From an uncultured Pseudomonadota bacterium (lineage in GTDB: Bacteria; Pseudomonadota; Gammaproteobacteria; Steroidobacterales; Steroidobacteraceae), in assembly GCA_903828595.1 (NCBI GenBank), contig CAIKMS010000016.1, positions 1 to 64,000 on the forward strand: DNA of 64,000 nt, given 5' to 3'. The translations under genes and the position numbers were made by a program. Below the pieces are notes generated by a model that was not told the origin of the DNA, made no database searches, and saw only the letters and a list, made by a program, of their open reading frames with translations. The first letter of the stretch is position 1. Each line of letters begins with the position of its first letter. Positions 54,889-61,400 of this stretch are shown here, piece after piece.

Positions 54889-54922
54889 GGTCTGTGAGCT
54901 GAGATCACGCAGCTCGCAGACC
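54889..54922. terminator. Hairpin 20 bases after paralogue 2
   Basis: GGTCTGTGAGCTG (54889-54901) pairs with CAGCTCGCAGACC (54910-54922) over 13 bp with one G-U. No T-tract follows directly. Its position after the stop codon matches the hairpins after paralogues 1 and 3. Confidence 0.6.
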
Positions 54923-55039
54923 ATCAAGGTTCTACGCCGAGGCAAGGCTTTGAGTTTTTTTAAGTCGATGTTTTTTTGAGTCAATTTTCTGAAGCTTGAT
55001 TGGCAGCGCTGGCTGCTCAATGCTTACCCACACTAATTT

Positions 55040-55076
55040 GCCGGTCGTTGCTAGTCGCCGACCGGCTTTCTTTTTT
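55040..55076 (+). terminator. Rho-independent terminator after paralogue 2
   Basis: GCCGGTCG (55040-55047) pairs perfectly with CGACCGGC (55059-55066), followed by TTTCTTTTTT. It lies about 170 bases after the stop codon. The sequence CACACTAAT just upstream recurs before the terminator of paralogue 3. Confidence 0.85.
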
Positions 55077-55463
55077 GTTCCTTTAGAGCCCCCAAATCTC
55101 GGGCAGCGGGCGTAGGCTTTTTAACTTATTCATGAACCAGGCCTGAAAAACCGTCCCGTTCTCGTCCTCTTTTGTGGCCTTCCTCCAGGCACCAAGTAAT
55201 AACTGCATGAAAACGCAATGTTTTCTCAGTGTGAGCATTATCGCGTCACAGTGAAATACAAGTTGCACACGCCTGCAACACTTGGTCTCTACGATTTGCA
55301 CCAGTTTCCTAGTACACCGGAGTGATCGCTGAGTGTACGCGGCGTAGCGCTGTAGCCCGACGAGCCTGAAGTGGGGCTGGCACGTTAGCCGGGGAGCTTG
55401 ATTTTTGTTTGTGATGACTTTGATAACTCGACCTTCTACATAATTATTAGGGGAAAATTGACC
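55077..55463. other. Non-coding region before paralogue 3
   Basis: A region of 387 bases without a credible gene. It carries the conserved upstream element at 55252-55296 and ends with the ribosome site TTAGGGGAAAATTG before ATG 55464. The upstream extension of the paralogue-3 frame to 55398 has no ribosome site and is not used. Confidence 0.5.
55252..55296 (+). promoter_or_regulatory. Conserved upstream element of paralogue 3
   Basis: TGAAATACAA (55252-55261), TGCAACACTT (55274-55283, 8 of 10 to the second repeat and again 22 bp later) and TACGATT (55290-55296, again 16 bp after the second repeat). The element lies 174 bp before the last start, almost the same distance as before paralogue 2 (176 bp). 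Confidence 0.6.
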
Positions 55464-56339
55464 ATGAAGACTGCAATCAAATTGGCCCTCGCGGCCTCCG
55501 TACTCGCCAGCTCGGCCTCGTTCGCTAACACTCTGCTTGCTACGACCACCTCGACCGGCGGCCAGACTGGTAATGACCTGATCCTGTTCGTCACCGACCA
55601 AACCACGAACAACGGTTTTGCCTACGACACCGGCGTGACCCTGGACTCCGTAGCCAAGATTTCCGACGTGGCTACTGCCGTGACCGGCAACGGCGGCACC
55701 ACGTTTGCTGACGTTGGCGGTACGGGCTCGTCTCTGTCGTTCGGTTCGAGCAGCACGTTCAGCGCGTTCAACAGCGGCGCTGGCGCCACCTTGCTGTCGA
55801 ATTTCTTAAGCAGCATCACCGCTGGCGACACCGTGGTTTGGGCGTTGAACGCCGGCGACGGTAAGACCAACAGCACGAGCACGATCGGTGGAAACCGATT
55901 GATCGTATCCGCCACGGCCCAGCCAAGCTGGACCGGCACGCTCACCAACACCGGTGCAAAGGGTGGCGTATCGGCTCTGAACAACCTGATCACCGCTTGG
56001 AACCTCGCCAACCCGTCAACCGCCGTATCCACCTCGATCGGCTGGGGCTTCGGTAACTCCAGCGCCAACTCCGCGCCAAACGGCTACTACGGCACTAACG
56101 TGGTCTCCGGTGCGGCCGTGGGCACCGCTCAGTACCTGTACCTGGTGGCCAACAACGCATCCGGCGGTTCGACGGTTGCCGGCGTGCAGGCAACCACCGG
56201 TTCGTTCACCTTAGGTAGCAACGGACAGCTGAGCTTCACGGCGGCCGCGTCACCGCAGGTTCCAGTTCCGGGTGCAGCCTGGTTGTTGGGCAGCGGTTTG
56301 ATGGGTCTGGTCGGCATCAGCCGTCGTCGTCGCGCCTAA
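55464..56339 (+). CDS. Secreted VPVPGAAW-CTERM protein, paralogue 3
   Basis: A 291-residue paralogue with signal peptide (1-22, SFA-N), blocks QTGNDLILFVTD, NAGDGKTNSTS, GVSALNNLITAWN and AQYLYLVANNASGGS, and C-terminal QVPVPGAAWLLGSGL with tail SRRRRA. It is cysteine-free and closest to paralogue 2 in the middle (SIGWGFGNSSANSAP in both). ATG 55464 follows TAGGGG by 10 bases. Codon use again points to high expression. Confidence 0.85.
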   Translation: MKTAIKLALAASVLASSASFANTLLATTTSTGGQTGNDLILFVTDQTTNNGFAYDTGVTLDSVAKISDVATAVTGNGGTTFADVGGTGSSLSFGSSSTFSAFNSGAGATLLSNFLSSITAGDTVVWALNAGDGKTNSTSTIGGNRLIVSATAQPSWTGTLTNTGAKGGVSALNNLITAWNLANPSTAVSTSIGWGFGNSSANSAPNGYYGTNVVSGAAVGTAQYLYLVANNASGGSTVAGVQATTGSFTLGSNGQLSFTAAASPQVPVPGAAWLLGSGLMGLVGISRRRRA

Positions 56340-56359
56340 TCCATAAGGCCAGTTGGCAA

Positions 56360-56387
56360 TGGTGGTCGCCGGTGACGGTGACCACCA
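56360..56387. terminator. Hairpin 20 bases after paralogue 3
   Basis: TGGTGGTC (56360-56367) pairs perfectly with GACCACCA (56380-56387); inner GCC/GGT extend the stem to 11 bp. No T-tract follows. Confidence 0.6.
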
Positions 56388-56474
56388 CTCTGACTCCTTG
56401 ATTTGATGTTTTGACGTTTCTTTTGCTTGATTGGCGGTACCTACCGCCCTACGTTGTTATTCACACTAATCTTG

Positions 56475-56510
56475 AACCGGCCCATGCAGCCTGCGTTGGC
56501 CGGTTTTTTT
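56475..56510 (+). terminator. Rho-independent terminator after paralogue 3
   Basis: AACCGGCC (56475-56482) pairs perfectly with GGCCGGTT (56498-56505), followed by T to 56510. It separates the anchor-protein genes from the two-partner secretion pair. Confidence 0.88.
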
Positions 56511-56658
56511 CTTTACGCGGGTCGTGTGCGCCGCGCCCAAAGTGGGTTGGCTGAGAATCTCGGGCGTCCTGGCGCATCCATCATTCAGCGCCACCGCCTC
56601 CCAAGGCAGACGTGATTGAGTTTAATAATTTATTAAAATTACCGTCTGTCAGTCTGAT

Positions 56659-56681
56659 TGAAATACTTGCCCGTTATGATT
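56659..56681 (+). promoter_or_regulatory. Upstream element of tpsB matching paralogues 2 and 3
   Basis: TGAAATACTT (56659-56668) is followed by TATGATT (56675-56681) with the same 16-bp offset as before paralogues 2 and 3. The first repeat is degenerate here (AT-rich sequence about 22 bp upstream). TATGAT matches 5 of 6 bases of a -10 box. It lies 61 bp before the tpsB ATG. Confidence 0.55.
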
Positions 56682-56735
56682 CGCGCTGGGTCCCCATCGC
56701 AGGGACTTTTTGAACGAACTTTATGGGGAGCGTGA

Positions 56736-58388
56736 ATGCGCTGCGCTGTTAACTCTTTCGCCAGTTTGCTGATGTCAAAACCTGCGCTTTTTAGAGTGCT
56801 GACCGCTTTAGCGGTTCTGTCAATGACGGCGACTGGCGGTAACGTCTACGCTCAATCGCCTGCCGCGGCGACAACGACTCAGAGCTTTTCTATCCTCGAA
56901 TATCGAGTGTTGGGTAATACCGTGCTGGATGTGCGCAGCGTGGAAAAAGCCGTGACACCGTTTTTAGGGCCAAACCGGTCCTTTACGGACGTAGAAGGCG
57001 CTCGTGCCGCGTTAGAGGCGGCGTATCATGACCATGGATTTGGTACGGTATTTGTCGACATCCCCGAGCAAACCGTCGATGACGGAATCGTGCGTTTGCG
57101 CGCGACCGAGGGACGTTTGCACGCCGCGACGGTCTCTGGAGCGCAGTACTACTCCGAGCGTCAGATTAAAAACGCGATCCCCGCAGCCAGCACCGGTACG
57201 GTGCCTGATTTAAATGCGCTGCAGACCCAGATTGGTGCGGTTAATGCTCAGGCGCCAGATAGATCAATCACGCCCGTACTTAAGGCCGGTCCGACGCCGG
57301 GTACCGTTGACCTTGCGTTAACCGTAGATGACCACTTGCCGTTTCATGGAAGTCTAGAGCTCAACAACCAGTACACCCCGAATACCAAGCCGTTGCGGCT
57401 GGTTGGCTATGTCTCTTACGACAACTTGTTCGGTGCGCTGCATAGTCTGTCGATGCAGTATCAGTCTGCACCTCAGGCGACTAAAGAAGCCGGTGTGTTT
57501 GCGGCGGGCTACGTAGCCCCCTTGTCGACGGGAAAGTTATCCGTAACCTACATTCATTCGTCGAGTGATGTGACCACGGTCAGTTCACTGGGTGTGATTG
57601 GTAAGGGCTCTATCTATGGCCTGCATTACGATTACCCTGTCACCGCCACGCCGCAACTGTTAGAAGATCTGACCCTGGGTTTGGACTACAAGCACTTTGC
57701 CCAAGACGCAGGTTCCGTGAAGTCGCCCATTGCTTATGCCGATCTGTCACTGGTGTATGCCGGAACCTGGACTACCCAGCCGCGCACAGTGACATGGTCT
57801 ACAGGGCCGTCATTTAGTGTGCGCGGTGTGGGTTCTAACGCCCAGGATTTTGCGAATAAGTGCTACTTATGTCGACAAAATTATTTTGTGTTTCATGCCG
57901 ACGGATCGGTAACCGAGCACGTTAATAAGGGAATGGACTTGGTGGCGCGCCTGGCGGCTCAATATTCGGCAACGCCGCTCATCAGCAACGAGCAATTTCT
58001 AGTCGGTGGCGCACAGACCGTGCGCGGCTATTACGAGGCCGAATCGTTAGGCGACCGTGGCGTACGCGGGATGATCGAAGCTCGCGCGCCTTCGTTGTTC
58101 TCGTCACCCCGCTTTCATGCCGTGCCCTACGCCTTCTTGGATGCGGGTGATATCAGCTACGTGGCACCGCTGCCCGGGCAACCCCCGAGCATCTTTTTGG
58201 CGAGCACTGGCGCTGGGATGACGCTGGATTTGTGGACCCACATGGTGGGTAACTTAACTTTTGCACACGCCTTGAGGACAACCTCAGAAAGCCAGCCAGC
58301 CAACGGTAATACAGCGGCAGCTTTGGTGCCACCGCACACTCGCGCCGGCGATAACCGATGGTTGTTCACGATCAAGGGCGTTTGGTAG
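56736..58388 (+). CDS. Two-partner secretion transporter TpsB (ShlB/FhaC family)
   Basis: An outer-membrane channel of 550 residues that exports its partner exoprotein. The signal region ends near residue 40 (NVYAQSP). Two POTRA domains follow (about 48-120, EYRVLGNTVLDVRSVEKAV; about 121-195, TEGRLHAATVSGAQYYSERQIKNA), then a 16-strand barrel with the family motif GGAQTVRGYYEAESLGDRGV (the VRGY lid-lock) and C-terminal FTIKGVW. A CYLC pair sits in a predicted loop (NKCYLCRQNYF), unusual for this family. ATG 56736 follows GGGGAG; ATG 56772 is an alternative. tpsA starts 46 bases after the stop. Confidence 0.9.
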   Translation: MRCAVNSFASLLMSKPALFRVLTALAVLSMTATGGNVYAQSPAAATTTQSFSILEYRVLGNTVLDVRSVEKAVTPFLGPNRSFTDVEGARAALEAAYHDHGFGTVFVDIPEQTVDDGIVRLRATEGRLHAATVSGAQYYSERQIKNAIPAASTGTVPDLNALQTQIGAVNAQAPDRSITPVLKAGPTPGTVDLALTVDDHLPFHGSLELNNQYTPNTKPLRLVGYVSYDNLFGALHSLSMQYQSAPQATKEAGVFAAGYVAPLSTGKLSVTYIHSSSDVTTVSSLGVIGKGSIYGLHYDYPVTATPQLLEDLTLGLDYKHFAQDAGSVKSPIAYADLSLVYAGTWTTQPRTVTWSTGPSFSVRGVGSNAQDFANKCYLCRQNYFVFHADGSVTEHVNKGMDLVARLAAQYSATPLISNEQFLVGGAQTVRGYYEAESLGDRGVRGMIEARAPSLFSSPRFHAVPYAFLDAGDISYVAPLPGQPPSIFLASTGAGMTLDLWTHMVGNLTFAHALRTTSESQPANGNTAAALVPPHTRAGDNRWLFTIKGVW

Positions 58389-58433
58389 GACGGCTGCCAT
58401 TAAGGCTGTAAGAATTTGGAGTGTTGGATAGCC

Positions 58434-61400
58434 ATGCGTAACTCGATGCATTTGTCTCGAACCTTGTCACTGGCGGTGGCGCTGGCCTTGGGCTCCGCCC
58501 GTCTGCAGGCTGCACCTGCCCCGGGGACTTTGCCAACGCCTTGCGCGCCGGGCACCTGTAACGGTGGACCATCCAAGTTCGTGACCTCCGGTCAGGCCTC
58601 GGCCATTACCGGCGGTAACAAGCTGACCATCACACAAACCTCCAACAATGCCACGCTGAACTGGGCAAATTTTGATGTAGGCTCTGGTGCCAGTGTGATC
58701 TTCAAGCAACCCGGCGCGAGTTCGGTTGCGCTGAACCGCATCTATCAGGCCAATCCCAGTCAGATTTTCGGGACCGTGCAGTCCAATGGCCAGATCTACT
58801 TGATCAATGGCAACGGCTTTTTATTCGGTAACGGAAGCGTGGTAAACGTTGGTGGTTTAATCGCGTCATCGCTTAACGTATCGGACGCCACCTTCAGCAA
58901 AGGCATCCTAAACCCAGGGCTTTTGCTGAATTCGCAGGCTGCGTTCGTAGCAGGTCAGAACAATGACGGCACCGCCGGTGTTGCGAACACTCAGGCCAGC
59001 GTGGTGGTCGATGCAGGGGCGACGTTATCGACAACGGCCGCAAACGGTCGTTTGCTGCTGGTTGCGCCGCGCGTTGATAACGCGGGAAGTTTATCCGCTG
59101 CGGATGGTCAGGTTATTCTGGCTTCCGGTCAAAAGCTTTATTTGCAGGCGAGTTCAGATTCGAATTTGCGTGGCTTGATCGTTGAAGTAGATGCCGGCGG
59201 CACAACGACCAACGAAACGACTGGCAATCTGTCGGCAGCGCGTGGCAACGTGACGATGCTAGGGCTTGCGGTCAATCAGATGGGCCGCGTGTCAGCAACG
59301 ACGAGCGTGGCGTCGAACGGTTCTATTCGCTTAGTCGCCGGCGATACCTTGTTATCCAATCAGTCGCCCGGAGCGACTTTACAGCGTACTGATGGGGGCA
59401 CGCTGACCTTAGGACCCGGCAGCGTAACTACCGTTACCCCGGACACCAGTGGCGGCAGCGCCGTTGATGCCTCCCTTCAGCAGCAGTCGGTGCTGGATTT
59501 AGAAGGCGCTAAAATCTTTATGAATAGCGGCGCCCAGCTTGTGGCGCCCGATGCAAGCGTCCTTGTGCAGGCCCGCGTGAATCCTTCCAACCTTGCGCAA
59601 GGTGCGTCGGATGGTAGCGAAATTCGCATAGCGTCTGGCGCTGTGATTGATGTCGCGGGTAGTAATGATTCGGTGCCGGTGGCCACCAACGTTGTTGAAG
59701 CGCAATTGCGTGCCAACGAGTTCGCCGATTCGCCGCAACAACGTAACGGTGCCTTACGCGGTAAAACGGTTTACGTGGATGTGCGTCAGGGTACGGCGAG
59801 TAATCCCGGCACTACGATTGCGAACCTGTCCGGTCAGGCCGGCATCATTGAGCGCGATATTTATCAACGAACCAGCCAGGGCGGTACCGTCACTTTAGAC
59901 TCGGCTGGTGATGTGGTTGTGGCGCAGGGGTCAACCGTCAACGTGTCCGGCGGAGTGGTGAATTACACACCCAGCTGGATTCAAACCTCGTATCTGGTAA
60001 CCGCTGATGGCAAGTTAGTGCCGATTAGCGAGGCCAATGCGGCGACCACCTATATTGGAATAGTAAATCCAACGGTCAGCCGGTCTGATGACCGTTGGGG
60101 CACGATTCAAGTGGCGCCTAACTCGGCGCTGGCTAATTACGATCCAGGCTATATCCAAGGCTCGGCCGCTGGCACGCTGAACATTGTCGCACCCAACATG
60201 GTGGTGCAGGGAAATCTTTTGGGTCACTCGGTGACCGGCGTGAATCAGCGAGCGGCCGGTACGACGACTCCGGGCGGACAGCTTTTTATCGGAGCTGTAC
60301 CTGCCGCCGGCACGGCACTTGATTATCGCGCTCCATCCATTGAAATCACCAATTCTCCGGTAGCGATCACCGTGGAGGATGGCAGCAGCGTGCCGTCGAA
60401 TTTAAGCCTGCAGTTGCCGGCAGCGGTGCTCAATCAGGATGGCTTTACTCGGGTTGCCATGTATAGCAACGGGGCCATCACTCAAGATGCCGCAACGCCG
60501 ATCACGATGCCGGTAGGTTCGTCGTTATCGCTCAACGGCGCGACGGTGAACCTACATTCGTCCATCACGCTGCCGAGCGGTGCGCTCAACGTCAATTCGA
60601 CTCAGACCGTTGGATCGGGAGATTTGTCTCTGGCGAACACCGGCGTATTCGTGGATCCCAACGTCGCCTTGGACGTACGGGGTAATTGGACCAACGATGG
60701 CGTGCTTCCACAAGGTGATGTGCCGACGTCGCCGATTGCACTTAATGGTGGTTCGATCAAGTTGAACCAAGGGGTTTATGGCGGCACGTTGTCCATTGGT
60801 TCGGGTGCAAGTCTATCGGTCAGCGGTGGTGCCTGGCAGAAGCAGGGCGGCAGCCTTTTAGGTGGTAGTGCCGGCTCGATCAGCCTGAATGAGGGCGCCG
60901 GTGGCACCTTAATCTTCGGATCTGATATCGGATTAGATGCCTACGGTGTGCAAGGTACGACTCACGGCGCATTGGGCGGTGGCGGCACGTTATCCATCAC
61001 CGCGCCTCGCATATCCATCAGTTCGGGTAGCGCGGCCACTGCCGGCACGCAGACGGTGTCGAACGACCCTACCGTGGGTGGAACGCTCAATCTTAATTCC
61101 AGCCTGTTCTCGAACGATGGCTTTAGCCGCATTAACTTAAGCGCGGACGGCGCTTTGCTGCCAGGTTCCGGCGATTCCTCGACGATGTCGATTACGCCGA
61201 ACACGACTCTCAATTTAAGCGCGCTGACTTATATCTTCACGCAGGGCGCGCGTGACTCCGCCTCGGCTGCAACTGTGGGTAGCGTGCTTGCGCCTGCTCT
61301 GGCCCCGTCCAACTTGCGCACTGCTGAGTCCTTGTCATTGTCAGCCAGCACCAATCCAGAGTTGCTGGGCGCTACCTCCGCAGGTCTGGGCGCGCTTTCG

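Larger units (their letters stand above)
56340..56735. other. Region between paralogue 3 and tpsB
   Basis: About 400 bases without a gene. It contains the paralogue-3 hairpin and terminator, then the AT-rich stretch TTTAATAATTTATTAAAATT, the shared TGAAATACTT/TATGATT element and a GGGGAG ribosome site for tpsB. Confidence 0.5.

Noticed and set aside
55376-55405. Possible sigma-54 site before paralogue 3 (TGGCACG...)
   Set aside because: The -24 part fits, but the -12 part reads CCGG rather than TTGC, and no equivalent with right spacing lies before paralogues 1 and 2.
55622-56068. 148-codon minus-strand frame antisense to paralogue 3
   Set aside because: Same cause; similar antisense frames occur opposite paralogues 1 and 2, as expected from shared codon use rather than from genes.
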